A stretch of 64,000 nt of DNA, from positions 124,001 to 188,000 of the forward strand of contig CAKOTX010000001.1 in NCBI GenBank assembly GCA_934120315.1, read 5' to 3'. Below are positions 40,564-49,741 of this stretch, one piece after another. Each line of letters starts with the position of its first letter. The stretch's first letter is position 1. Made by a program: the position numbers and the translations under genes. Source of the stretch: an uncultured Clostridia bacterium. GTDB taxonomy: Bacteria; Bacillota; Clostridia; TANB77; CAG-508. The notes beneath the pieces are model-generated. The model saw only the letters and a list, made by a program, of their open reading frames with translations. It was not told where the DNA came from and searched no databases.

Positions 40564-42648
40564 ATGGCAGGAAGAGCATACCCATTAGAAAGAACAAGAA
40601 ATATAGGAATAATGGCTCACATTGATGCTGGTAAAACAACAACAACAGAGAGAATATTATTCTATACAGGAAAAACACATAAAATAGGTGAAGTTCACGA
40701 AGGTGCAGCAACAATGGACTGGATGGAACAAGAGCAAGAAAGAGGTATCACAATTACATCTGCAGCAACAACATGTTTCTGGAAAAATAATAGAATCAAT
40801 ATTATTGATACTCCAGGTCACGTTGACTTTACAGTTGAAGTACAAAGATCTTTAAGAGTACTTGACGGAGCTGTTACAGTATTAGCTGCAAAAGGTGGAG
40901 TTCAACCTCAAACAGAAACTGTTTGGAGACAAGCAGATAAATACCAAGTACCAAGAATGGTATATGTAAATAAAATGGACATCGTTGGAGCAAACTTTAT
41001 GCTTTGCGTTGACCAATTAAAAAATAGATTACGTGCAAATCCAGTACCTGTTCAATTACCAATTGGAGCTGAAGATAACTTCAAAGGAATTGTTGATTTA
41101 ATTAAAATGAGAGCATTCATCCATAAAGATGATTTAGGAAAAGAAATTGAAGAAACAGACATTCCAGAAGATATGTTAGAAGAAGCTAAAAAGTGGAGAA
41201 CAACAATGGTTGAAGCAGCATGTGAACAAGATGAAGAATTAATGATGAAATATTTAGACGGTGAAGAACCATCTGAAGAAGAAATCAAAAAGGCCATAAG
41301 AAAAGGAACAATAGCAAATCAAATCGTTCCTGTAACATGTGGATCTTCATATAAAAATAAAGGTGTACAAGAATTATTAAACGCAATAGTTGACTATATG
41401 CCATCACCATTAGATATACCACATATCAAAGGTGAAACATTAGATGGTGAACCAACAGAAGCTAAAACTTCTGATAGTGAACCATTTGCAGCTTTAGCAT
41501 TTAAAATTGCAACAGATCCATTCGTAGGAAAACTATGTTTCTTTAGAGTATATTCAGGAACATTAGAAACAGGATCAACAGTTTTAAATTCAAGCAAAGA
41601 TAAGAAAGAAAGAATCGGAAGAATTCTACAAATGCACTCAAATCACAGAGAAGATATTGAAAAAGTATATGCTGGTGATATTGCAGCTGCAGTAGGATTA
41701 AAAGATGTTACAACTGGAAATACTTTATGTGATCCAGAACATCCAATAATTCTAGAATCAATGGAATTCCCAGAACCAGTTATTGATATAGCTATTGAGC
41801 CAAAAGATAAAGCAGCTCAAGAAAAAATGGGAATAGCTTTAGCAAAATTAGCTGAAGAAGACCCAACATTCAAAGCTTACACAAATCAAGAAACAGGACA
41901 AACAATTATCGCTGGTATGGGTGAATTACACCTAGATATCATCGTTGATAGATTAAAGAGAGAATTCCATGTAGAATGTAATGTAGGTAAACCACAAGTT
42001 GCTTACAAAGAAACAATCAGAAATAAAGTAAAAGTTCAAGGTAAATTTATTCGTCAATCTGGTGGTAAAGGACAATACGGTGATGTATGGTTTGAAATGG
42101 AACCACTAGAACCAGGAAAAGGAATTGAATTCGAAAGCAAAATCGTTGGAGGAGCAGTTCCAAAAGAATATATTAAACCAATTGAACAAGGAATGAGAGA
42201 AGCTGCTGAAAGCGGTATCTTAGCTGGATATCCAGTAATTGACTTCAAAGTATCATTAGTTGATGGTTCTTACCATGAAGTTGACTCATCAGAAATGGCA
42301 TTCAAGATTGCTGCATCTATGGCATTCAAAGAAGGATGTAAACAAGCTAAATCAGTTATCTTAGAGCCAATCATGAAAGTTGAAATAACAGTTCCAGAAG
42401 AATACATGGGAGATGTTATTGGAGATGTAAACTCAAGACGTGGTAGAATGGAAGGAATGGAAGCAAATGATGGAATGCAAGAAATTAGAGCATTCATACC
42501 ATTATCAGAAATGTTTGGTTATGCTACAGACTTACGTTCAAAAACACAAGGTAGAGGAACATACTCTATGGAACCATCTCATTATGAAGAAGTTCCAAAA
42601 TCAGTACTTGAAACAATTGTTGCTTCAAGAGCTAAAAAAGAAGACTAA
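40564..42648 (+). CDS. fusA: Elongation factor G
   Basis: Ribosomal translocase GTPase, 694 residues. G1 IMAHIDAGKTTTTERILFYT, switch I region EQERGITITSAATTCFW, G3 DTPGHVDFTVEVQRSLRVLD and G4 YVNKMDIVGANF are all present, with domain IV GGKGQYGDVWFEMEP and domain V PIMKVEITVPEEYMGDVIGD. It is a canonical EF-G with no tetracycline-resistance-type divergence. It is followed by a separate promoter for tuf. Confidence 0.98.
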   Translation: MAGRAYPLERTRNIGIMAHIDAGKTTTTERILFYTGKTHKIGEVHEGAATMDWMEQEQERGITITSAATTCFWKNNRINIIDTPGHVDFTVEVQRSLRVLDGAVTVLAAKGGVQPQTETVWRQADKYQVPRMVYVNKMDIVGANFMLCVDQLKNRLRANPVPVQLPIGAEDNFKGIVDLIKMRAFIHKDDLGKEIEETDIPEDMLEEAKKWRTTMVEAACEQDEELMMKYLDGEEPSEEEIKKAIRKGTIANQIVPVTCGSSYKNKGVQELLNAIVDYMPSPLDIPHIKGETLDGEPTEAKTSDSEPFAALAFKIATDPFVGKLCFFRVYSGTLETGSTVLNSSKDKKERIGRILQMHSNHREDIEKVYAGDIAAAVGLKDVTTGNTLCDPEHPIILESMEFPEPVIDIAIEPKDKAAQEKMGIALAKLAEEDPTFKAYTNQETGQTIIAGMGELHLDIIVDRLKREFHVECNVGKPQVAYKETIRNKVKVQGKFIRQSGGKGQYGDVWFEMEPLEPGKGIEFESKIVGGAVPKEYIKPIEQGMREAAESGILAGYPVIDFKVSLVDGSYHEVDSSEMAFKIAASMAFKEGCKQAKSVILEPIMKVEITVPEEYMGDVIGDVNSRRGRMEGMEANDGMQEIRAFIPLSEMFGYATDLRSKTQGRGTYSMEPSHYEEVPKSVLETIVASRAKKED

Positions 42649-42658
42649 TTTCTTAAAA

Positions 42659-42699
42659 ACACTTGCATTTTCTGGCAAAATGTTATAAAATGCAAGTGT
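42659..42699 (+). promoter_or_regulatory. tuf promoter inside an inverted repeat
   Basis: TTGCAT (42663-42668), 17 bases, TAAAAT (42686-42691). Both boxes lie in the arms of a 13-base inverted repeat, ACACTTGCATTTT (42659-42671) and AAAATGCAAGTGT (42687-42699). There is no T-run, so it is not a standard terminator. Confidence 0.65.
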
Positions 42700-42771
42700 A
42701 TAAAGAAGTTATTATTATTAAAAAATATAAAAAAGGCCAGTAAATGGCAAAAAATAAGGAGGAATTTAAAA

Positions 42772-43974
42772 ATGGCAAAAGCAAAATTTGAAAGAACAAA
42801 GCCACACGTTAACATCGGTACTATCGGACACGTAGACCATGGAAAAACAACAACAACAGCTGCTATCACAAAATACTTATCATTATTAGGAAAAGCTAAA
42901 TTCGAAGCTTATGATCAAATCGATGGAGCTCCAGAAGAAAAAGCAAGAGGAATCACAATTAACACAGCTCACGTTGAATATGAAACAGACAACAGACACT
43001 ATGCACACGTAGACTGCCCAGGACATGCTGACTATGTAAAGAACATGATCACAGGTGCAGCTCAAATGGATGGTGCAATATTAGTTGTATCAGCAGCTGA
43101 TGGACCAATGCCTCAAACAAGAGAACACATCTTATTAGCTAGACAAGTAGGTGTAAAATACATCGTTGTTTACTTAAATAAATGTGATATGGTTGATGAT
43201 CCAGAATTATTAGAATTAGTTGAAATGGAAGTTAGAGACTTATTAACAGAATATGGTTTCCCAGGAGACGAAATTCCAGTTGTAAAAGGATCTTCATTAA
43301 AAGTATTAGAGAGCACATCAACAGATCCTAACGATCCTGTATATGCTCCAATGAAAGAATTAATGGATGCAGTTGATAGCTATATCCCAACACCAGAAAG
43401 ACCAATCGATCAACCATTCTTAATGCCAGTTGAAGACGTATTCACAATTACAGGACGTGGAACAGTTGCAACAGGTAGAGTAGAAAGAGGAATCGTTAAA
43501 GTTTCTGATGAAGTTGAAATCATCGGTTTATCAACAGAAAGAAAGAAAACTGTTGTTACAGGTGTAGAAATGTTCAGAAAATTATTAGACCAAGCTGAAG
43601 CTGGAGATAACATTGGAACATTATTAAGAGGTATTGATAGAAAAGACATCGAAAGAGGTCAAGTACTATGTAAACCAGGAACAATTCATCCACATACAAA
43701 ATTTAAATCAGAAGTATACGTTCTAACAAAAGAAGAAGGTGGACGTCATACACCATTCTTCAATGGATATAGACCACAATTCTATTTCAGAACAACAGAC
43801 GTAACAGGTGTTATTGAATTACCTGCTGGAACAGAAATGGTTATGCCAGGTGATAACGTATCAATGACAATTGAATTAATCACACCTATCGCTATCGAAA
43901 AAGGATTAAGATTCGCTATTCGTGAAGGTGGTAGAACAGTTGGTTCAGGTGTTGTTGCTGACATTATCGAATAA
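42772..43974 (+). CDS. tuf: Elongation factor Tu
   Basis: Delivers aminoacyl-tRNA to the ribosome; 400 residues. G1 GTIGHVDHGKTTTTAAIT, switch I ARGITINTAHVEYET, G3 DCPGHADYVKNMITGAAQMD, G4 LNKCDMVDDPELLELVEMEV and the domain II-III motifs GRGTVATGRVERG and RTTDVTGVIELPAGTEMVMP are all present. Terminal gene of the str operon with its own promoter and a strong terminator. AAGGAGG site. Confidence 0.98.
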   Translation: MAKAKFERTKPHVNIGTIGHVDHGKTTTTAAITKYLSLLGKAKFEAYDQIDGAPEEKARGITINTAHVEYETDNRHYAHVDCPGHADYVKNMITGAAQMDGAILVVSAADGPMPQTREHILLARQVGVKYIVVYLNKCDMVDDPELLELVEMEVRDLLTEYGFPGDEIPVVKGSSLKVLESTSTDPNDPVYAPMKELMDAVDSYIPTPERPIDQPFLMPVEDVFTITGRGTVATGRVERGIVKVSDEVEIIGLSTERKKTVVTGVEMFRKLLDQAEAGDNIGTLLRGIDRKDIERGQVLCKPGTIHPHTKFKSEVYVLTKEEGGRHTPFFNGYRPQFYFRTTDVTGVIELPAGTEMVMPGDNVSMTIELITPIAIEKGLRFAIREGGRTVGSGVVADIIE

Positions 43975-43990
43975 TATTTGAATTTTAGAT

Positions 43991-44028
43991 AAAGAGAGTT
44001 ATGATTATTCATAGCTCTTTTTTATTTG
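43991..44028 (+). terminator. Terminator of tuf
   Basis: AAAGAG plus an inner TTATGA arm pairs with TCATA and CTCTTT, followed by TTTTATTT. Confidence 0.85.
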
Positions 44029-44128
44029 TTATATAAATGTAATGAAAAAGTAATATTATTGTAATGTTTTTTTAGAAGAACATAATGTATAATATCATTG
44101 TAATAATATATTGGAGTTTGCAGAAAAA

Positions 44129-44157
44129 TTGACTTTTTTTACATAATATGTTACAAT
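44129..44157 (+). promoter_or_regulatory. Promoter of the four-repeat protein gene
   Basis: TTGACT (44129-44134), 17 bases, TACAAT (44152-44157). Confidence 0.72.
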
Positions 44158-44204
44158 TAATAATGGTTGATTAAAATGTGAATTAAGAAGGGAATGGTAT
44201 CAAT

Positions 44205-45374
44205 ATGACAATAATAGAAATGTACAATAATAACAAAGAAATAAAAGAATTAGATGAGAATATAGAAAATTACAATGCAGTAGTAGCTTCTGGAAGAACA
44301 GTAGGAGAAGACTATTTTACAAAATTAGAAGAAATGAAAGAAAAACGTGAAAGTATGTCTATTATAAGTGAAGAGAAAATAGACCAAAAAGTTGATGAGT
44401 ATGAGAAAAAAGTAGAAGAATTTGAAAAAAATAATAATAGGATGAAAGAATTATCTGAATTAATTGAATCACATAATTCAGTAATAGCAATGGGAAGAAA
44501 TGTTCCAGAAGAATATTTTGAGCAAATAAATGAATATAAAAAAGAACTATCAGAAATGGAAGAAGTTCCAAAGAATAAAATAATGGCATATAAAAGAGAA
44601 TTAGCAGTAGCATATAAAGAAAAAATTAATACAGCACCTGAAAAAAATAGAAAATATGATGAAGCAAAAGAAAATATTGAAAACCAAAGAGCAATGTTTT
44701 CATCTGGAAGAAGTGTTGGAGAAGAATATGGAAAACACTTAGAAAATTCCGAAAAACAATTTTCAAATATGAAAAGAATTTCTGATGCAGATATTGAAAA
44801 ATGGAAAAAACTTATTGCAGAAGTAGATAAAGAAGACAAAGATGTAGATCAATTAAAAGAACTTATTGATACTCAACAATCATTGATTGTTTCTGGAATA
44901 ATTAGTGGACCAGATGTTATAAAAAAACAAGAAGATCTAAAACAAGAATTAAAAGAAAAAACAATGACAGTAGAAGACTTTGAAGAAAAAGATGAAATGA
45001 ATGTTAATAGAGATGTTAATTTAGAGCAAATGACTAATAACATTAGAGATGCGATAGAGAATGAAGAAGAAAGAGCCAAGGAACCAGAGGAAGAGATGTT
45101 GCCAGCTGTAATAAAAAGGGAAAATATATTATCTAGATTTGGTTCAAAGATTTCAGATACATTTAAAAAGATTGGTAGTAAAATTACTGGATTATTTTCA
45201 AAGAGAGAAGACAAAAGTAGTAAAGAAAAAACAGATGATGTAAAAGTAGAAGATACTGCAAAGGCATTTAGAGAAGAAATGAAAAATGTATCAGAAGAAT
45301 CAAGAGATGATAACTTTGAAGTACCACTTACACCTGAACGTACACAAGTACAAGATAAAGGAGAGACAAGATAA
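44205..45374 (+). CDS. Unknown protein made of four GR-centred repeats
   Basis: A 389-residue soluble, charged protein. Four related units occupy residues about 18-255: IENYNAVVASGRTVGEDYF (21-39), IESHNSVIAMGRNVPEEYF (87-105), IENQRAMFSSGRSVGEEYG (158-176) and a diverged IDTQQSLIVSGIISGPDVI (221-239), each followed by a helix ending near a Met. The period is 62-71 residues. The remainder is low-complexity and includes a basic stretch (SRFGSKISDTFKKIGSKITG, about 306-325) that could contact membrane or nucleic acid. I know no named repeat of this form. Own promoter, GAAGGGA site and terminator. Confidence 0.7.
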   Translation: MTIIEMYNNNKEIKELDENIENYNAVVASGRTVGEDYFTKLEEMKEKRESMSIISEEKIDQKVDEYEKKVEEFEKNNNRMKELSELIESHNSVIAMGRNVPEEYFEQINEYKKELSEMEEVPKNKIMAYKRELAVAYKEKINTAPEKNRKYDEAKENIENQRAMFSSGRSVGEEYGKHLENSEKQFSNMKRISDADIEKWKKLIAEVDKEDKDVDQLKELIDTQQSLIVSGIISGPDVIKKQEDLKQELKEKTMTVEDFEEKDEMNVNRDVNLEQMTNNIRDAIENEEERAKEPEEEMLPAVIKRENILSRFGSKISDTFKKIGSKITGLFSKREDKSSKEKTDDVKVEDTAKAFREEMKNVSEESRDDNFEVPLTPERTQVQDKGETR

Positions 45375-45382
45375 TAATTTTG

Positions 45383-45417
45383 AAAAGAAACACAAATTAA
45401 AAGTGTTTCTTTTTTTT
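45383..45417 (+). terminator. Terminator of the four-repeat protein gene
   Basis: AAAAGAAACAC (45383-45393) pairs with GTGTTTCTTTT (45403-45413), then more T. Confidence 0.92.
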
Positions 45418-45426
45418 ATAAAACTA

Positions 45427-45455
45427 TTGCAATTTTAAGAAAACAATAATAAAAT
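45427..45455 (+). promoter_or_regulatory. Promoter of plsX
   Basis: TTGCAA (45427-45432), 17 bases, TAAAAT (45450-45455). Confidence 0.72.
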
Positions 45456-45517
45456 AGAAACATCATGAATAAGAATGAATAAAACACAAGGAATCAAACA
45501 GGAAAGGAAATGAGACA

Positions 45518-46531
45518 ATGAATATATTACTAGATGCAATGGGAGGAGATAATGCACCAGATGCCAATATTAAAGGAGCATTAAAAGCAATAAATCAGAT
45601 AAAAGCCGACATAACATTAATAGGTAAAGAAGAAATAATAAGACAAAAAATTAAAGAGTTTACTGGAAAAGAAATGGAAGAAGTATCTCCAAAATTCAAA
45701 ATAAAAAATGCAACAGAAACAATAGAAATGGAAGATCAACCAACAATGGCAATAAAACATAAAAAGGATTCTTCTATGGTAGTTGGATTTAAAATGCTAA
45801 AAGAAGGAGAAGGAGATGTATTTATATCTGCTGGAAATTCTGGAGCATTACTTGCAGGAGCAACATTATTAGTTGGAAGAATAAAAGGAATAGATAGACC
45901 AGCACTTGCTGGAATATTACCAGCATATAAAAGCCAATTACTATTAATAGATTCAGGTTCAAATACAAATTGTAAACCAATAAATTTATTACAATTTGCA
46001 CAAATGTCTACAATTTATTTAAGAAATACATTTGGAATAGAACATCCAGCAATAGGGTTATTGAATATAGGAACAGAAGAGACAAAGGGAAATGAATTAG
46101 TAAAAGAAAGCTATCAATTACTAAAAGAAAAATCTAAAGAATTAGATATAAACTTTGTTGGAAATGTAGAAGGAAGAGATGCTTTTTCTGGAAAAATTGA
46201 TGCTATTGTAACAGATGGATTTACTGGAAATGTATTCTTAAAAGCAGTAGAAGGTTTAGGAAAGTTTGTAAAAAGAACATTATCAGAAAGTTTAACTCAG
46301 AATTTATTATCAAAAATAGCTGCTGTGCCATGTTTACCTGCAATAAATAGATTTAAGAAAACAATGGATTACAAATCATATGGAGGAGCTTTATTCTTAG
46401 GAGTAAAGAAGCCAGTTGTAAAAGCACATGGAAGTAGTGATGAAAAATTATTTGAATTTACAATTAAACAAGCAGAAAAATTTGTTGAAAATAAAGCAGT
46501 AGATAGGATGATAGAAGAGTTTGAAAAATAA
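45518..46531 (+). CDS. plsX: Phosphate acyltransferase PlsX
   Basis: Converts acyl-ACP to acyl-phosphate at the start of phospholipid synthesis; 337 residues. Motifs include ILLDAMGGDNAPDANIKGAL (N-terminal signature), ATETIEMEDQPTMAIKHKKD, VFISAGNSGALLAGATLLVG and DAIVTDGFTGNVFLKAVEG. It precedes acpP, its acyl-carrier substrate; the frequent clostridial partner fapR is not next to it, so the regulator if present lies elsewhere. No FapR-type operator was recognised. Confidence 0.95.
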   Translation: MNILLDAMGGDNAPDANIKGALKAINQIKADITLIGKEEIIRQKIKEFTGKEMEEVSPKFKIKNATETIEMEDQPTMAIKHKKDSSMVVGFKMLKEGEGDVFISAGNSGALLAGATLLVGRIKGIDRPALAGILPAYKSQLLLIDSGSNTNCKPINLLQFAQMSTIYLRNTFGIEHPAIGLLNIGTEETKGNELVKESYQLLKEKSKELDINFVGNVEGRDAFSGKIDAIVTDGFTGNVFLKAVEGLGKFVKRTLSESLTQNLLSKIAAVPCLPAINRFKKTMDYKSYGGALFLGVKKPVVKAHGSSDEKLFEFTIKQAEKFVENKAVDRMIEEFEK

Positions 46532-46576
46532 AACCTGAATGGGTAGTACAAAAAATGAAAAAAATTTTAAATATGC

Positions 46577-46605
46577 TTGACAAAAATGATAACATATAAT
46601 ATAAA
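46577..46605 (+). promoter_or_regulatory. Promoter of acpP
   Basis: TTGACA (46577-46582), 17 bases, TATAAA (46600-46605). Confidence 0.78.
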
Positions 46606-46674
46606 TGTTACAGATAATATTTGAATTATTAAATGAAAGATATCATTTAGCACATGAGAGGAGGTGAACTTGTA

Positions 46675-46914
46675 ATGAGTTCAGAAGAAGTTTTTGAAAA
46701 AGTAAAAGGTATAATTGTAGAACAATTAGGTGTTGCTGATACAGCTGTTACAATGGAAGCATCTTTTATAGATGATTTAGGAGCTGATTCATTAGATATA
46801 GTAGAATTAGTTATGGCATTAGAAGAAGAATTTGATATCGAAATTCCAGATGCTGATGCAGAAAAAGTTGTTACAGTAGGAGATGTAGTAGACTACATAA
46901 AAGAAAATGTATAA
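46675..46914 (+). CDS. acpP: Acyl carrier protein
   Basis: A 79-residue ACP of fatty-acid synthesis. The 4'-phosphopantetheine serine lies in DDLGADSLDIVELVMALEEE, and the protein is acidic and helical as expected. It is modified by AcpS (gene at 1603). The frame is open from 46654, but the ATG at 46675 follows AGGAGGTG by eight bases and gives the normal length. Confidence 0.96.
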   Translation: MSSEEVFEKVKGIIVEQLGVADTAVTMEASFIDDLGADSLDIVELVMALEEEFDIEIPDADAEKVVTVGDVVDYIKENV

Positions 46915-46923
46915 AATAAAAGG

Positions 46924-46946
46924 AGAACGAATATATTCGTTCTTTT
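46924..46946 (+). terminator. Terminator of acpP
   Basis: AGAACGAA (46924-46931) pairs with TTCGTTCT (46936-46943) with loop TATA, followed by TTTATTA. Confidence 0.85.
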
Positions 46947-46982
46947 ATTATGCTTGTAAACCTAAATTTTTACTAAAAAAAC

Positions 46983-47010
46983 TTGAAAAAATCGTAAAAT
47001 AGTATATAAT
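46983..47010 (+). promoter_or_regulatory. Promoter of rnc
   Basis: TTGAAA (46983-46988), 16 bases, TATAAT (47005-47010). Confidence 0.72.
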
Positions 47011-47037
47011 ATAGCTATATAAAAATCGGAGGCAATT

Positions 47038-47706
47038 ATGGAAAATTTAGAGGAAAATATTGGGTATACTTTTAAAGATAAAGAACTATTAAAAAAAGCA
47101 TTAACACACACATCTTATGCATATGAAAACAATATAGAAAGTAATGAAAAATTGGAGTTTTTAGGAGACAGTATTTTAGAGTTCGTTTCAAGTGAGTATT
47201 TATATAATAATTACATTCAATTAAAAGAAGGAGAAATGACTAAAGTTAGAGCAACAGTGGTTTGTGAAAAAAGTTTATATAAAGTAGCAAAAAAGCATAA
47301 TTTTAGTGATTTTTTATATCTTGGAAAATCAGAAAAAGCATCAAATCATGAAGTAAGACCAGCAATTATGGCAGACAGTGTAGAAGCAGTAATTGCAGCG
47401 ATGTTTTTAGATGGCGGATTAGAACCAGCTAAGAAATTTATTATAGAAAATCTAAAAGATGAAATAGAAATTGCAAGTAAACATGTGGGTCAAAAAGATT
47501 ATAAAACAGTATTACAAGAAAAATTACAAATCCATGGAGATGTAGAAATAAAATATACGATTTTAAAAGAAATGGGACCAGATCATGATAAAACATTTGA
47601 AGCACAAGTTGAATGTAATAATAAGAAATTAGCAATCGGAGTAGGAAAGTCAAAGAAACAAGCAGAGATGGAAGCAGCAAGAAAAGCTTTAGAAAATATA
47701 AAATAA
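47038..47706 (+). CDS. rnc: Ribonuclease III
   Basis: Cuts double-stranded RNA in rRNA and mRNA processing; 222 residues. The signature NEKLEFLGDSILEFVSSEYL (about residues 37-56) and the second acidic cluster RPAIMADSVEAVIAAMFLDG form the catalytic site, and a double-stranded RNA-binding domain fills residues 155-222 (DYKTVLQEKLQ to KKQAEMEAARKALENI). The following radical SAM gene begins 15 bases after the stop, with its ribosome binding site at the junction. Confidence 0.96.
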   Translation: MENLEENIGYTFKDKELLKKALTHTSYAYENNIESNEKLEFLGDSILEFVSSEYLYNNYIQLKEGEMTKVRATVVCEKSLYKVAKKHNFSDFLYLGKSEKASNHEVRPAIMADSVEAVIAAMFLDGGLEPAKKFIIENLKDEIEIASKHVGQKDYKTVLQEKLQIHGDVEIKYTILKEMGPDHDKTFEAQVECNNKKLAIGVGKSKKQAEMEAARKALENIK

Positions 47707-47721
47707 GTGGAGGTGAATGTT

Positions 47722-48783
47722 GTGAAAAAACAATATGTAATTCCAGTGTTTGTACCACATTTGGGATGTCCAAATGATTGTATTTTTTGTAATCAAAGAT
47801 CAATAAGTGGACAACAAAAAATGATAACAGGAGAAGATGTAAGAAAAACAATAAATTTTTATTTGGATAATATAAAAGATAAAGAAGCAAAAAAAGAAGT
47901 AGCATTTTTTGGTGGAAGCTTTACAGGAATAGAAGAAGAAAAGCAAGAAGAATTTTTAAAAATTGCATATGAATATATTAAACAAGGAAAAATAAATAGT
48001 ATTAGAATATCAACTAGGCCAGATTATATTAATAAGAAAATTTTAAAAAGATTAAAAAAATATAAAGTAGAAACAATAGAATTAGGTGTTCAATCTGCAA
48101 ATGATTATATTTTAAAGAGATGTAATAGAGGTCATACATTTGAAGATGTAAAAAAAGCATCTAAATTAATAAGATGGTATGGATTTAAATTAGGACATCA
48201 AATGATGGTTGGTTTGCCAGAAAGTACGAGAATAGATGAAATAAATACAGCTAAGGAACTTATAAAATTAAAACCTAAAATGGTAAGAATATATCCAGTG
48301 TTAGTTATAAAAAATACTAAATTAGAAAAAGAATTTCTAGAAGAAAAGTATACTCCTTTAACAGTTGTACAAGCAGTAGAAACTTGTAAAGAATTAGTAA
48401 GTATGTTTAATAAAAAAGGTATAGAAGTAATAAGAGTAGGACTACAAAATACAGATGAGATAACAGATCCTAATATTGAAGGTAGTGAAGTTGTTGCAGG
48501 TCCATATCATCCAGCATTTAGACAATTAGTTGAATCTGGATTGTGGTATGATGCAATAGTAGCAAGAATTAAACAATTAAATGTAAAAGTAAAAAAAGTA
48601 GAAGTAATTGTAAATCCACAAGATGTAAATAATGTAGTAGGACATAAAAGAGAAAATGTTGAAAAACTAAAAGATATGTATACATTAGATATGATAGTTA
48701 AACAAGATGAGAAAGTAAAACCTGGAAAATTAGAATTAGAAGTTTTAGAAAAATATCCGGAATTTTTAGAAGATTATAAATAA
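47722..48783 (+). CDS. Elp3-like radical SAM protein
   Basis: A 353-residue radical SAM protein with the cluster motif CPNDCIFCNQRSISGQ, then FFGGSFTGIE, RPDYINKKIL and IELGVQSANDYILKRCNRGH, the hallmarks of Elp3-type enzymes. The C-terminal GNAT acetyltransferase domain of eukaryotic and archaeal Elp3 is absent, so it is a bacterial short form whose product is unknown, possibly tRNA modification. Adjacency to rnc is common in Clostridia. The start is GTG at 47722 after GGAGGTG; the earlier GTG at 47707 is part of the binding site. Confidence 0.88.
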   Translation: MKKQYVIPVFVPHLGCPNDCIFCNQRSISGQQKMITGEDVRKTINFYLDNIKDKEAKKEVAFFGGSFTGIEEEKQEEFLKIAYEYIKQGKINSIRISTRPDYINKKILKRLKKYKVETIELGVQSANDYILKRCNRGHTFEDVKKASKLIRWYGFKLGHQMMVGLPESTRIDEINTAKELIKLKPKMVRIYPVLVIKNTKLEKEFLEEKYTPLTVVQAVETCKELVSMFNKKGIEVIRVGLQNTDEITDPNIEGSEVVAGPYHPAFRQLVESGLWYDAIVARIKQLNVKVKKVEVIVNPQDVNNVVGHKRENVEKLKDMYTLDMIVKQDEKVKPGKLELEVLEKYPEFLEDYK

Positions 48784-48796
48784 AGGGGAGAAATTT

Positions 48797-49741
48797 ATGG
48801 AAAAAAACAAAAGAATAACCAATATATTATTGATAGTGATAGTAATTTTAGTAGTTGTAGGATGTGTTTTAGCATATTTTTATTTTACTAAAGATAAAAC
48901 AAAGCCAATTATAGATCCAGAAGAGAGAAAGGCTTTGTTAAATCAAGAACAATTATTTACAGCAGATAATTATCCTAAAATAGATGGTTCAACAGCAACA
49001 TTACCACTTGCAGAAGCATTTAAAGCTAATTTTACAAAAACAGATATAAAAGATGTAAATGTAACTCATACAAAGACACATAATGCATATGTTAATTTGA
49101 TAAATGGAGATACTGATTTAATATTAGTTACATACCCATCAGAAGATGAGCAAAAATTAGCAAAAGAAAAAAATGTTGAATTAGAAATTGTACCTATTGT
49201 AAAAGAGGCATTTGTATTTTTTGTTAATAAAAGCAATGCTGTAAATAATTTAACATTAGAACAAATTCAAAAAATATATACAGGACAAATAAAAAGTTGG
49301 AAAGATGTTGGAGGAGAAAATCAAAGAATAATACCATTCCAAAGACCTGAAAATTCTGGTAGTCAATCAGGAATGCTATCACTTGTAATGAAAGGTCAAA
49401 AAATGATGGACCCAACAACAGAAACACTAGCATATACAATGGCTGACATAGTAGATGTTATTTCAGATTATAATAATGGAAAATATGCAATAGGATATTC
49501 ATACTATTATTATGCAAATACGATGTATTCAAAAGATAATATGAAATTTTTAGCAGTAGATGGAATAGAGCCAACTTATGATAATATTAAAAACGGTTTA
49601 TATGGTATACAAACAGCCTATTATGCAGTTATAAGAAAAGATGAAGCCAAAGACAGTGATGCAAGAAAATTGCTAGAAGCAATGAAATCAGAAAGAGGAC
49701 AAGAAGTAGCAAAGGAGGCTGGCTATGTTCAAAACTACTAA
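48797..49741 (+). CDS. PstS-like phosphate-binding protein, membrane-anchored
   Basis: A 314-residue periplasmic-binding-type protein of the PstS family (KIDGSTATLPLAEAFKANFT at the start of the domain, residues 61-80; then FVNKSNAVNNLTLEQIQKIY, GQIKSWKDVGG and PENSGSQSGMLSLVM). The N-terminus is one hydrophobic helix with VVVGC at residue 23, which could be a lipobox, but the residues after it are still hydrophobic, so a simple membrane anchor is also possible. No pstCAB or phoU lies nearby, so it may be a sensor or an orphan binding protein. Confidence 0.8.
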   Translation: MEKNKRITNILLIVIVILVVVGCVLAYFYFTKDKTKPIIDPEERKALLNQEQLFTADNYPKIDGSTATLPLAEAFKANFTKTDIKDVNVTHTKTHNAYVNLINGDTDLILVTYPSEDEQKLAKEKNVELEIVPIVKEAFVFFVNKSNAVNNLTLEQIQKIYTGQIKSWKDVGGENQRIIPFQRPENSGSQSGMLSLVMKGQKMMDPTTETLAYTMADIVDVISDYNNGKYAIGYSYYYYANTMYSKDNMKFLAVDGIEPTYDNIKNGLYGIQTAYYAVIRKDEAKDSDARKLLEAMKSERGQEVAKEAGYVQNY

